Assembly (NCBI GenBank): GCA_025175895.1
Contig: CM046000.1
Coordinates: forward strand, 94,720,753-94,784,752
Length of the DNA stretch: 64,000 bases
Origin: Wurfbainia villosa
Lineage: Eukaryota > Streptophyta > Magnoliopsida > Zingiberales > Zingiberaceae
Direction of reading: 5' to 3'
Shown here: positions 12,716 through 22,894 of the stretch, one piece after another
Position numbering within the stretch: position 1 is the stretch's first letter
How the letters are laid out: each line of letters opens with the position of its first letter
Notes under the pieces: generated by a model
What the model saw: only the letters and a program-made list of their open reading frames with translations
Databases searched by the model: none
What the model was told of the DNA's origin: nothing
Translations under genes and position numbers: made by a program

Positions 12716-13807
12716 TGTTGGTGCAGTAGGCACCAGATAATTCTACCTAGGTTTTGATTATGGAAAAGACCTAAAGCTAAGGTCATATATTTGTATAATG
12801 AGCTGAACCAAGTGTGCAAGAATGGTTAAGCTGAACTGAAGGTTGGCAACACTTGGAGAATCTTGAGTTGGGAAATCATGGTAGTCGAGCAACACCGGGA
12901 GAACTTCGAAAAGAGAAGAAGAACCCAGGTGGAGACCTGAAGCAAAGATGTAAGTCACAAAAGGACCTAAGGTAAGCTTTTGTGTGAGTGAATGTAAGGC
13001 TGGGTCCTCTGTACGGGGACATCCTTAGGCGGCGGTCCGACTAAGACTTCCCGTGGAAGGTCTAGGTCAAGATCGGACAGTAAGTTGTCATCGAATTCAC
13101 CTGTATTATTTTCATTTTGAGCTAACTTGTTATTGCAACTGGATACCCTAGCCACCACGATCATTGTGGCTATTAATCAATTCTTGTTGGCATCGATCAC
13201 CGATTGCCCACCTCGAGGAGAGTCAAGATAAGCTCCACTTATCTTGGGGAGATGAGGTTGTTTGACCATGAGCTAGAACTGAACATTGGGGAGCTTCCAA
13301 GGCTATAAAAGAAGGGGATTTTCACCCCTTTATGTCATCAAAAAGTTCTTACAAAGTGATCCCACAATGCCGCTTCTTTACCACAACTCTATAATGCCGA
13401 AGCACTGTCGGAACGCAGACAACACGACCTCAAGCTCAAGATTTATTCATCGTAGGTATAAGTGATTAACATTTTCATTTCTATTTAGTGTATTACATTT
13501 GTTTTTATTGAGCTTTTTATCATAACGAGGAGAGGGGGGATTGTCCCTCTACCTCGATCTTTTCATTTTGTAATCGTCATCTCCTACCTCCAATGAGGAG
13601 GAGACTAGTTTAGTGAATTGCCTTCCATACGCAATCGAGGATCGCAAGGGCCTTGGATTAGCAGCCATTAAGTTGTGAAAAAAGTAAAACCAACTTGTCT
13701 CATTTACTTTTCTATTGTGCATCTCTTTATTTTTATCGAATGAATCAAAAAAGAAATGAAGTTTTACGTGCGCTATTCACCCCCTCTAGCACTTTTACGA
13801 TCCTAGA
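12716..13807 (+). repeat. L2 5' LTR
   Basis: Starts TGTTGGTGCAGTAGG and ends CCTAGA (CA changed to GA), immediately before the PBS. About 1.09 kb. The array copies resemble this LTR more than the 3' LTR, which supports their origin from this end. Confidence 0.9.
13304..13310 (+). promoter_or_regulatory. TATA box of L2 5' LTR
   Basis: TATAAAA between the AT-poor upstream region and GAAGGGG. The same box is at 39613 in the 3' LTR and at 1170, 4213, 7254 and 10288 in the array copies. Transcription would start about 30 bp downstream. Confidence 0.6.
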
Positions 13808-13809
13808 AT

Positions 13810-13820
13810 TGGTATCAGAG
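13810..13820 (+). other. L2 primer-binding site (tRNA-iMet)
   Basis: TGGTATCAGAG, complementary to the 3' end of plant initiator tRNA-Met, two bases after the LTR end. Confidence 0.85.
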
Positions 13821-14009
13821 TGGGGGTGCTACGATTTGGTGCAACCACCAATCTAGCATCATTTTGGACTTTCTTTTCGTATTTATTTTAAATCGCATTT
13901 CGTGGTGTTTTTCGTTTCATTTAATTCGCTTTTCTCCCCCACTACTAATCCAAGACCAGAGTCTTGGCAACTTTTTCTTGTCGTTTGTGTTTTTGCAAGT
14001 TTTTTTTAA

Positions 14010-14535
14010 ATGGTCCATCTCGAAGGGTTTAGCACTGCTCGACTTTTGTTTTATAATGAAGATGACTTCTGTTACTGGAAGGGTCAGATGGAGTGCTATT
14101 TGAAAACCCAAGTAGAGATGTGGATCGTGATTCAAATTTGAATCACACTTCCAACAAATGGAGATGGTGAATTCTTGGATTCCGATTAGTGGACAAATGC
14201 CATGAAACGCTAAGTGGAAGCTGATGACAAAACCACACAAATCCTACAATGCGGGCTATCCAAAGAGGAGCTCAACCACGTCAACCCCTTTATCAGCATA
14301 AAGGACTTGTGGAATAAGCTCATCGAGCTTCACGAAGGGATCGCGGACACCAAGGTATGTAAGAAGGACCTACTTTTAAATAAATTATTTAACTTAAAAA
14401 TGTAGGAACATAAGTCGGCCACCCAGCTCCATGCCCAAATTCAAGATATTATGATTGGGCTGCTTTCAATAGGACAAAAGGTAGAAAATCGGGACTTGAT
14501 CAGGTGCGCGCTTAATGCATTTTCTAGGACTACCT
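14010..14535 (+). pseudogene. L2 gag, N-terminal part (pseudogene)
   Basis: Starts MVHLEGFSTARLLFYNEDDF with the gag motif for a tryptophan-containing YWK segment, then a UBN2/retrotransposon gag-like region (LWNKLIELHEG, LATQLHAQIQD type) after several stops. The reading stops at codon TTG-TGG, where element A is inserted at TACCT, and resumes at 33430. Several in-frame stops and at least one frameshift, so not functional. Confidence 0.8.
14531..14535. repeat. Element A target-site duplication, left (TACCT)
   Basis: TACCT here and at 33425-33429 flank the TG...CA termini of A exactly. Joining them restores an uninterrupted gag reading in L2. Confidence 0.95.
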
Positions 14536-15698
14536 TGTTAGTAATATATGAGAGATGTCCTAAGGCAATCGCCTTATGTATGAACCATTTATATGATAAA
14601 TGAAGATTCACTATTTGAGTATACATGTTTTATGTATTTGATTGGATCTTAAACTCATTTACTGAATGTCCACGATACGATTCACAGCATGAGAGAATTT
14701 GTGATTGGATTACGACTAGTGAGTATCTCTAGATGTGTAATTGTGATGTATCAGAATTATCCCTAGTCGATGAATTGATGGATTTGGACACCATCAATTC
14801 TGTCGAGACTAGCACGAGATATACTCCTTTGTGTATCCAAGCAGCTGATTCTCACTGGCTGGAGACATAGTGATGTCCGGAGTTAATCGTAGATGCTAGT
14901 TATGGTAACTAGTTCATTGGAGTGACCAGCCGTAAGACTTCATATGGTTCTCTGCATATATAGATATGTCAATGAAGTTCTTACTGTGGCTTAAGTGTGA
15001 TGTTCCTTTGACTTGTGGTATTCAAGTCATCTTGATCATAGAGACTTATGCTTTGACATCTTAAGCAAGCATCTCTAAGGAGATGTGGACCCGGGATGAT
15101 TGGGTATAAGTCGAAGTGATCGAAGGTGTTTGAATAGCCTATAAAGGATTCACCACTCCTTGCGAGGAGATGTATACCCATGGCCTCTCGTCGGATTGTT
15201 ACTAAAGTCTTTGGCAAAAGCATTACATGTTTAGAGTAAGGTACTCTTCGATACATGTGGAGTAACTAGAATCTGCAGGACGAGGAAATGATACTTGGGC
15301 TAGGTGTGACGTAGTCAGCCTAGTGGGGACTGACACTATAGACCATGTCCTGAACCAAGTGGGTATAAGATGAGTGAAGGGAATGGGGCACGATTCATTC
15401 GAGCTGCTGAAGGGTTTCAGAAATAGTTCTGGATCAACCGTTGATCTTTTCGGTTAATTGGGGGTCATGATGTACTACTAGGTGACACTCATGATCGTTC
15501 TATAATTAATGGTTAATTATAGACGACCAACATAAATCGAGAACCTATTTGGTCACACGCACAACGAGCGTAATCCAAAGGATTTAAAACGAGCTTGAGA
15601 ATGGGATTCTCAGACCGAGAGAAACTAGGTTTGGTTGGACCAAATATGAAGCGAGCATGAAATCGTTTCAGTCGCAATGGAAGCGTGGATGGGCCGTG
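14536..15698 (+). repeat. A 5' LTR, first part
   Basis: Starts TGTTAGTAATATATGAGAG, matching the 3' LTR at 31217. Ends at CCGTG where B is inserted; the LTR resumes at 25121 with TCTTATGAAGAC. Confidence 0.93.
15694..15698. repeat. Element B target-site duplication, left (CCGTG)
   Basis: CCGTG at 15694-15698 and 25116-25120 flank the TG...CA ends of B exactly. Confidence 0.95.
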
Positions 15699-15926
15699 TG
15701 TTGGGTTTCCGGCACCGCGGCGTGTGTGTGTTCGATCATGTTTCGTAAACATGAGCACAGCGGAAGCAATAAAAATAATAAATACTCCTATTTATTACAA
15801 CACACACAACACACGTATGCTATTACAACAAGTGTAGACATAACCGTAAATTAAAATTTGCAATAAAAGAAAATTATCTACGTTATACCTTCCGTATGAC
15901 GTGTAGCGGGAACGACATCAACCGGA

Positions 15927-16274
15927 ACGATCCTCGCAAGAATCGTCTCTATCCGTATCCACGCCGAGCTCCTCGGGATGACTTCGCTAAGCCACGAGCT
16001 TCGTCTTCGTACGGGTTACTAGCCTCGTGTTGAAGACGACGTGATCGAGAGATGATCACAATCCGAATCCAAATTCGGATCCAAAATCGAGTCCTCAAAA
16101 CTCGATTCTCCGGAGAGGTATTCGTCAACCGTTTGACGAATCCTTCGTCCTCCCCCTCAGAGGATTACCGGAGATCAAATCCCCGGTAAGTTAGGCGCTA
16201 TCGGAGCACTAACCGTCGTCCAAACGACGCTCCGACAACAAAGAATCAAGCTGTCCAGAAAAACTGGACAGCTT
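15927..16274 (-). other. Hairpin train in B 3' LTR
   Basis: Successive perfect or near-perfect stem-loops: 16264-16274 with 16248-16258; the GTCGGAGC/GCTCCGAC pair around 16201-16236; 16167-16187; ATTCGTCAA arms 16120-16141; a TCTCCGGAGA palindrome 16107-16116; CGAGT arms 16089-16105; ATCCGAAT arms 16061-16080; GTGATC arms 16041-16059; ACGATTCT-type arms 15927-15946. The same structures occur in the other three LTRs of A and B (15927-16274, 23123-23470, 25609-25955, 32850-33196). Confidence 0.85.
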
Positions 16275-16499
16275 TTGGTGGAGGAATAGAGGTCGGCCAA
16301 GGAGAGATGGAGGCTCACCTTATCACCGAACCTAGAGGAGATCACCGGAGGGTCGCCGGAGGTTCACCGGCTGAAGCTTGGTCGCCGGCAATGACTTGGA
16401 CGGCGGCACAAAGGCTGGGCGGCGGCACACCTAGGGTTGGCGCCGAAAACTCCAAGGAGGTGGGCGGCAACTATGTTGGGCGGCCAAAACTTGATTAGG

Positions 16500-16532
16500 T
16501 TTTAGGGTTAGGGTTTAATCCCTATTTTATAG
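16500..16532 (-). promoter_or_regulatory. B 3' LTR TATA box and telo-box
   Basis: TATAAAA on the minus strand (plus TTTTATA 16525-16531), followed about 8-25 bases downstream by AAACCCTAACCCTAAAA, a plant telo-box type motif. Same arrangement at 23696-23727 in the other LTR. Confidence 0.55.
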
Positions 16533-17909
16533 AGAACTAATTCTCTTAATGGTTAATGGATCATATCCATAAAGCCCGTTAACCCGCTCCATTAGGATAA
16601 GTTAAAATAAACCAAACCATGATGGTTTATTTTAAGTTAAAACGAACCGAACCAACCTTTGGTTCATTCGTTTAATATAAACCAAACCCTTTGGTTTATT
16701 CTCATCCATTAGATTAGAACCAAACCATTTTGGTCCATCCATTATGTCTTCATAAGACACGGCCCATCCACGCTTCCATTGCGACTGAAACAATTTCATG
16801 CTCGCTTTATGTTTGGTCCAACCAAACATAGTTTCTCTCGATCTGAGAATCCCATTCTCAAGCTCGTTTTAAATCCTTTGGATTACACTCGTTGTGCGTG
16901 TGACCAAATAGGTTCTCGGTTTATGTTGGCCGTCTATAATTAACCATTAATTATAGAACGATCATGAGTGGCACCTAGTAGTACATCATGATCCCCAATT
17001 AACCGAAAAGATCAACGGTTGATCCAGAACTATTTCTGAAACCCTTCAGTAGCTCGAATGAATCGTGCCCCATTCCCTTCACTCATCTTATACCCTCTTG
17101 GTTCAGGACATGGTCTATTGTGTCAGTCCCCACTAGGCTAACTACGTCACACCTAGTCCAAGTATCATTTCCTCATCCTACGGATTCTAGTTACTCCACA
17201 TGTATCGAAGAGTACTTTACTCTAAACATGTAATGCTTTGGCCAAAGACTTTAGTAACAATCCGACGAGAGGCCATGGGTATACATCTCCTCGCAAGGAG
17301 TGGTGAATCCTTTATAGGCTATTCAAACACCTTCGATCACTGACTTATACCCAATCATCCCGGGTCCACATCTCCTTAGAGATGTTTGCTTAAGATGTCA
17401 AAGCATAAGTCTCCATGATCAAGATGACTTGAATACCGCAAGTCAAAGGAACATCGCACTTAAGCCACAGTAAGAACTTCATTGACATATCTATATATGT
17501 AGAGAACCATATGAAGTCTTACGGCTGGTCACTCCAATGAACTAGTTACCATAACTAGCATCCACGATTAACTCCGGACATATGTCTCGGTGAGAATCAG
17601 CTGCTTGGATACACCAAGGAGTATACCTCGTGCTAGTCTCGACAGAATTGATGGTGTCCAAATCCATCAATTCATCGACTAGGGATAATTCCGATACATC
17701 ACAATTACACATGTAGAGATACTCACTTGTTGTGATCCAATCACAAATTCTCTCATGCTGTGAATCGTATCATGGACATTCAGTAAATGAGTTTAAGATC
17801 CAATCAAATACATAAAACATGTATACTCAAATAGTGAATCTTCATTTATCATATAAATGGTTCATACATAAAGCGATTGCCTTAGGACATCTCTCATATA
17901 TTACTAACA

Positions 17910-17922
17910 GACTCCCACTTGG
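17910..17922 (-). other. B polypurine tract
   Basis: Minus-strand AAGTGGGAGTC directly before the LTR start TGTTAG. The same tract precedes the 3' LTR of A at 31206-31216. Confidence 0.75.
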
Positions 17923-18653
17923 CCTAATGCCAATCGCTACGGTATCCAATACCATAAGCTCTAACATGACCCTCAAACTTACTTTGAGGTAATGCTTTAG
18001 TCAAATGATCCGCTAAGTTCCTTTCAGTGGGAATTTTCTCGATTTGTATTTCGTTCCTACTGATGATCTCTCTGATAAGATGATAGCGGCGAAGCACATG
18101 TTTGGATCATTGATGAGACCACATCAAGTTCATAGATGAACTACTTGATCCAAACCGCTTCCTTTGCTGCTTCCAAAGCTGCAACGTATTCTGCCTTAGT
18201 GGCAGAATCCGCTATAGTGTCAAGCTTGAAACCTTTCCAACTTATTGTGCCTCCATTCTAGGTGAATACATACCCAGACTAAGATATGGAATCATCCTTG
18301 TCTGTCTGGATCTGGCATCCGTATACCCACGTATCACCATGTACCCTTCTCCATATATTAGGAACGTATCCTTAGTTCTTCTGAAGTACTTAAGGATCGT
18401 CTTAACAGTCACCCAATGATCCATTTACGGATCGGGTAGTATCTGCTCGTGACACTCGAGCATACGATACATCGGGCCTCGCATACATAACATAGCATAC
18501 ATGATAGATCCTATTGCGGATGCATAGGAATCTTCTTGATGCAAATCCTCTCGTCTTACGTGCGCGGACACATAGACTTGAAAGGTGTACCCCATGCCCG
18601 ATGGGTAGGAAACCTTTCTTGGATTCCGACATGCTAAACCTCTTAGCACTTAC
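17923..18653 (-). pseudogene. B RNase H region (pseudogene)
   Basis: Continues the RT frame on the minus strand with recognisable Ty1/copia RNase H pieces (KKGFLP, SIMYAML, TRPDVSYA-type, ILKYFRRTKD, GYTDA, EAEYVA-type). They are scattered over different frames because of small indels, so no functional RNase H is encoded. Several indels lie at CAG/CTG positions that are intact in A. Confidence 0.75.
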
Positions 18654-19442
18654 CTATATATATGTAGACTGCGAAAGACCAAGCAACCATTTCGATCTAT
18701 CTCTATAGATCTTAATCCCGAGGATGTAGGTTGCTTCTCCCAGGTCTTTCATGGAGAATGTCTTGGATAACCAAACCTTCACTGACTGTAAGATTGAAAC
18801 ATCGTTTCCTTTAAGTAGTATGTCATCGACATACAATACTAGGAACACGACTGCACTCCCACTAACCTTCTTGTACACATAAGGTTCGTCTGGATTTTGT
18901 GAGAAATCAAACCTTTTGATTGTCTCATCAAAACAGATATTCCAGCTCCTGGATGCTTGCTTCAATCCATAAATGGACCGTCGCAAATTGCATACCTTGG
19001 TTTTATCAACCGATGTGAAACCCTCAGGCTGTATCATATACACGTCCTCGAGCAGGTTTCCATTAAGGAAAGCTGTTTTCACATCCATCTGCCATATCTC
19101 ATAATCATAATGAGCCGCTATGGCCAGGAGCATCCGAATGGATTTAAGCATAGCTACAGGCGAATAGGTTTCGTCATAATCAACACCTTGTTTTTGACGA
19201 TATCCTTTCGCCACCAATCTAGCCTTATAGGTAATCACATTACCATTCATGTCGGTTTTCTTCTTGAAAACCCACTTGCACCCTATAGGCTTTATCCCTT
19301 CAGGTGGGTCAACCAAGTTCCAAACTTGATTTTCATACATGGAATCCATTTCCGACTTCATGGCACTAAGCCACTTATCCCTTTCTGAACTTGTCAGCAC
19401 TTCTTCATAACTGGTAGGCTCCTCATCATCAATGAGTAACAC
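18654..19442 (-). pseudogene. B reverse transcriptase (RVT_2) fragment
   Basis: 262 codons of copia RT: GCKWVFKKK near the start, KARLVAKGYRQKQGVDYDET, the QMDVKTAFLNG block, SIYGLKQASRSWN, and the catalytic YVDDILL at about residue 205. The position after YVDDILL is Lys where A has Ile. The frame ends before RNase H, and 19443-19568 upstream carries indels that separate it from integrase, so the polyprotein is not continuous. RT copies the genomic RNA into cDNA inside virus-like particles. Confidence 0.9.
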
Positions 19443-19568
19443 GTCGTTCGATTCACTTACGAGAAATCCATATCTCTCAGGAATATTGCGTGTTCTACCA
19501 GATCTACGAAGATGTGGTGTTACAACAGTCCAAATTGATTGCTCATCACTATGAGTTGCTCATGTGCT

Positions 19569-21161
19569 TCACCGTATCTCATTAATGTCTATTTGAGTCT
19601 CTCGAGCCTCCTCAAGCTCGACGACACTCCCACTGTTTTCTTGCAAGAGAAACTCTTTCTCTAGAAACACAGCATGCCTTGAAACAAACACCTTTTGTTC
19701 CACAGGATGATAGAATTGGTAACCCCTTGTTTCCTTAGGGTATCCAACAAATAGACATTTATCAGACTTAGCATCCAATTTGTCTGATACAGTCCGCTTC
19801 ACATAAGCAGGACAACCCCATATCTTCAAGTAAGATACTTGAGGTTTCTTACTATTCCATATCTCATATGGAGTAGTTGAGACTACCTTGGTAGGCATTC
19901 TGTTTAACAAGTAAACAGCTGTCTGAAGTGCATAGCCCCAAAAGGACTTGGGAAGAGTTGCATGATTCATCATTGACCTGACCATGTCCAACAAGGTTCG
20001 GTTACGCCTCTCAGATACACCATTATGCTGTGGTGTATAGGGCGGAGTCCATTGAGACAATATACCATTGTCTCTTAGGTAATCAAGAAACTCCTGACTC
20101 AAGTATTCACCACCTCGATCCGATCGAAGTATTTTAATACTCTTGTCATGTTGTTTCTCTACTTCATTTCTGAACTCTTTAAACCTTTCAAAGGCTTCAG
20201 ACTTGTGTTTCATCAAGAACACATACCCAAACCGTGAGTGATCATCGGTGAAGGTAATGAAGTAGCTATAGCCTCCTAATGCTTGAGTTGACATAGGTCC
20301 ACATACATCAGTATGTATTAGACCTAGTAACTCTCCCACTTGTTCACCTTTTCCAGTAAAAGGTAACTTAGTCATCTTGCCTTTTAAGCATGATTCGCAT
20401 GTATCGTATGAATCCAATTCAAACGATTCCAGAATTCCACATCGGTGTAATTCGGACATGCGTTTCTTGCTTACATGGCCAAGATGACAATGCCACATGT
20501 AGGAGTCTATTTGATTATCCTTTCGAGCACGCTTGTTGCTCGCTTCGATATTGCAAATGTCACTGGATACGTCCAACGTATAAACACCATTGCTTAAAGT
20601 TCCAGTCCCATAAAGAACCCCATTCAAAGTTATGTAACAACAATTGTTACTAAACGTCAAATGGAAACCATTTCTATTTAAACAAGAAATAGAAATGATG
20701 TTCTTTATCAACGAAGGAATATAAAAGCAATTGTCCAGTTCTAAGACAAGTCCTGCAGGGAGTTTCAACAAATACGTTCCGATGGCGAGTGCAGCAACCT
20801 TTGCTTCATTCCCAACACGTAAATTTGACTCTCCCTTGACGAGTCTTCTTTTATTCCTTAGCCCATGTATGTCATTACATATATGTGAGCCACACCCAGT
20901 ATCCAATACCCAAGTGTCTAAGGAAATAGAATGACAATCAATAAAGAAGATTTCTGAAGAAGATGGGGCATCCGATGCCTTATCCTTCTTCACGGACTCT
21001 TGATAAACCTTGCAATTTCTTCGCCAATGACCCTCCTTGCCATAATGATGGCAAATGCCCTTTTGAGCTAGTTCTACCTTCTTAGCCTTTCTCTTCTTTC
21101 CCTTCTGTTGTTCCTTTGACTCCCTCTTAGAACCTTTCTTCGAGGAATCAACTAACAACAC
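19569..21161 (-). CDS. B gag C-terminus, protease and integrase (530 aa)
   Basis: Long open frame. A zinc knuckle at residues 37-50 (C-x2-Y-x4-H-x4-C) has Tyr40 where Cys is expected. The aspartic protease has DTG at residues 87-89 (WVLDTG). A GAG-pre-integrase HLGH/CESCLKGKM segment is followed by the integrase core with the D-D-E residues in HTDVCGP, LRSDRGGEY and NGVSERRN. The protein would process the polyprotein and insert cDNA. It is cut from gag by a TAG at 21165-21167 where A has CAG, so translation from the normal gag start is unlikely. Confidence 0.85.
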   Translation of the reverse strand: MLLVDSSKKGSKRESKEQQKGKKRKAKKVELAQKGICHHYGKEGHWRRNCKVYQESVKKDKASDAPSSSEIFFIDCHSISLDTWVLDTGCGSHICNDIHGLRNKRRLVKGESNLRVGNEAKVAALAIGTYLLKLPAGLVLELDNCFYIPSLIKNIISISCLNRNGFHLTFSNNCCYITLNGVLYGTGTLSNGVYTLDVSSDICNIEASNKRARKDNQIDSYMWHCHLGHVSKKRMSELHRCGILESFELDSYDTCESCLKGKMTKLPFTGKGEQVGELLGLIHTDVCGPMSTQALGGYSYFITFTDDHSRFGYVFLMKHKSEAFERFKEFRNEVEKQHDKSIKILRSDRGGEYLSQEFLDYLRDNGILSQWTPPYTPQHNGVSERRNRTLLDMVRSMMNHATLPKSFWGYALQTAVYLLNRMPTKVVSTTPYEIWNSKKPQVSYLKIWGCPAYVKRTVSDKLDAKSDKCLFVGYPKETRGYQFYHPVEQKVFVSRHAVFLEKEFLLQENSGSVVELEEARETQIDINEIR

Positions 21162-21164
21162 TGT

Positions 21165-21607
21165 CCCCTACTCATGCTTCTCAGAAGGCTCCACAGTCTT
21201 CAGCATGTTGAGCAGTACCACAGATGAACCTCCTTGCATCTCAGAGGTGAAGAGGAGCTTGGAGACTTCGAACCTTTCGAATCTCACTTGCTCATCAACC
21301 AACTCACAGAGATGAAGGACTACGATATGAGCATCCATATGCTCATGCTGCTTTCGTAGCTTGGGTTCCATCGCGGCTAGCATGATGCAACTCATTTGTT
21401 CAGAATCACTCACATGTTTCTGATAGGCCAACAATTGGTCCAAAGTTGCATCGTCACTAGGACGGGCGGGAAGAGGCGCTTCGAGGACATACACAAACTT
21501 TTCACCTTGAGAACAATTCTCAAGTTTCTAAGCCAGTCCAAGAAGTTTGGCCCAGTCAATTTATTTGAATCCAAAATGGAACGCAAATTCAAACACATCA
21601 TGATCAA
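21165..21607 (-). pseudogene. B gag N-terminal part (pseudogene)
   Basis: From ATG at 21607: SILDSNKLTGPNFLDWLRN, the typical copia gag opening (UBN2/DUF4219-like). At about 21504-21507 the frame shifts by one base so that the continuing KFVYVLEAPLPARPSDDAT section is in another frame (21494-21168). The same frameshift is present in A. Ends at the TAG before the next frame. Confidence 0.8.
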
Positions 21608-22880
21608 TATATTAACTTAGAAATACAAAACGAGCATATATGAGAAAATGATTTTAAAATGCATCAATATACATTTATAAATCCCATTCAATTTTCGAAT
21701 TTCAAAAACCCTTAAAATCACTTCGGGAGATCGTAGGTCCATCTCCGAATGGGCTGATATCCATCATAGATAAGAACAACCTTGGAGTGAGTCCAACAAG
21801 CCATTCTTAGCTATGATGGTGGGTATCAAGTATACCGATTACATATCATGTATATGTAACTATCACAATGTGCTATCAACTAATTGAATGTTTACACATA
21901 CATTGGGTTGTTAACACATTAACAAGTATGCATCATATGCATAGCACCCAACTTCACCTCTCTTCACATCGACCTTGGAGTGAGTCCAACAAATCGATGC
22001 TCCAAGTTAAAGCCGACCCATTAATCGCGAAATAGTTTTAATATGGTTAGTGCGCATTCAACCAATTAGCCAGGCTTGGAGTGAGTCCAACAACCCAAAC
22101 TAACGATTGACCTCTGACTCTTACCATATTAGAGGTAAACTATTCCAATGATTTGAACATGTTCAGGTTCGAGCCGGGCTTGGAGTAAGTCCAACAACCC
22201 AAACAAGAAACAGAACTCTGGTTCTAACCATATTAATGGAAGGTGTAGGCTTTAATATTGAGTTAGGGTTTTATGTCTCATCCTCTTTGCATGCAAATAA
22301 CTATTATCTACATGGCATGACATACATGGCATACATCTACATGTCACGACACGCATGGCATAATGTTATGCATCTAATGCAATTACATGGCATACAATTA
22401 TGTCATGTATATAATTTCCTTATATGTCATAACTATTTATGGAAATAAAATATGTTTAAGATTTGATTCTCCAAATCAAATCATAATTAAATTAGGAAAC
22501 AAATTTCCAAATCTAATCACATATTTTATTCATGGAATTATTTGATTAAGGAAAATCTATTTAGGAAACCAATTTACTAAATCATTAAAACTACTTATGG
22601 AAATAAAAATATTTTAAGATTTGATTTCCCAAATCAAATCATGATTAAATTAGGAAATAAATTTCCAGAATCTAATCAAATATTTTATTTATGGAAAATA
22701 TCAATTTCCATAAATACTTCCAACTTTCCAAAAGTGGAAGATTTCCATAAATACTTCTAGACTTTCCAAAATTGAAAAATTTCCATAAATACTTCTAAAT
22801 TTCCAAAATTTAGAAAATTTCTAGAAATACATTATGACTATCGCAAAACCAATTTTACGATTATGTCGAAACACAACCTG
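21608..22880 (-). other. B untranslated leader
   Basis: About 1.27 kb between PBS and gag with no gene. Contains four copies of a TTGTTGGACTCACTCCAAG motif (22179-22197, 22075-22093, 21974-21992, 21781-21799), a CATG-rich stretch around 22270-22430, and AT-rich direct repeats with TTTATGGAAAT blocks (about 22440-22850). Confidence 0.7.
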
Positions 22881-22893
22881 GGCTCTGATACCA
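22881..22893 (-). other. B primer-binding site (tRNA-iMet)
   Basis: Minus-strand TGGTATCAGAGCC, one base after the right LTR. A 13-base perfect match to the usual plant iMet PBS. Confidence 0.93.
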
Positions 22894-22894
22894 C

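Larger units (their letters stand above)
1..13712. repeat. Tandem array of ~3.04-kb composite TE-junction unit
   Basis: Five successive copies (the first cut by the window start) repeat with unit junctions at 1578, 4621, 7672, 10696 and 13712, giving periods of 3043, 3051, 3024 and 3016 bp. Each unit is segment S (unknown DNA), then the outer 0.87-0.89 kb of the L1 3' LTR (minus), then the first ~1.01 kb of the L2 5' LTR (plus). The junction is always the same: the L2 LTR stops at TACTTTTC and S begins GTCCTACG. The last copy does not stop there but continues into the remaining LTR, PBS and gag of L2. Every unit therefore contains the L1/L2 insertion junction, and amplification came after L2 inserted. 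Copies differ by a few percent by eye. Confidence 0.93.
10697..13712. repeat. Array copy 5, merging into intact L2
   Basis: Segment S 10697-11841, L1 LTR portion 11842-12715, L2 LTR from 12716. At 13712, where the other copies switch to segment S, this copy continues as the genuine 5' LTR of L2. It has its own cluster of changes at CAG/CTG sites near 12527-12575 and 13155-13205. Confidence 0.9.
15699..17909 (-). repeat. B 3' LTR (left)
   Basis: Plus-strand ends TGTTGGGTTTCC and TTACTAACA. On the minus strand: U3, TATA box at about 16531-16525, a telo-box, a GC-rich transcribed part and the hairpin train at 16274-15927. Confidence 0.95.

Noticed and set aside
1..13712. Array as a classical centromeric satellite
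   Set aside because: Unit length of 3 kb, only about four and a half visible copies and a plain TE-junction content do not support that without chromosome-scale data.
16307..16498. GC-rich ORFs inside LTRs (16307-16498, 23503-23694, 25346-25609, 32587-32850, 58518-58976) as proteins
   Set aside because: They lie in the untranslated transcribed part of the LTRs, differ between A and B without codon constraint, and overlap the hairpin train in part.
16500..16517. TTTAGGG-like sequence as telomeric or subtelomeric DNA
   Set aside because: Only about two and a half repeats, at a fixed place in both LTRs of B. It is a promoter motif rather than a telomere tract.
18957..19388. Antisense ORFs of 100-150 codons over the RT domains (also 29676-30131)
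   Set aside because: They are shadows of the conserved RT frame on the other strand.
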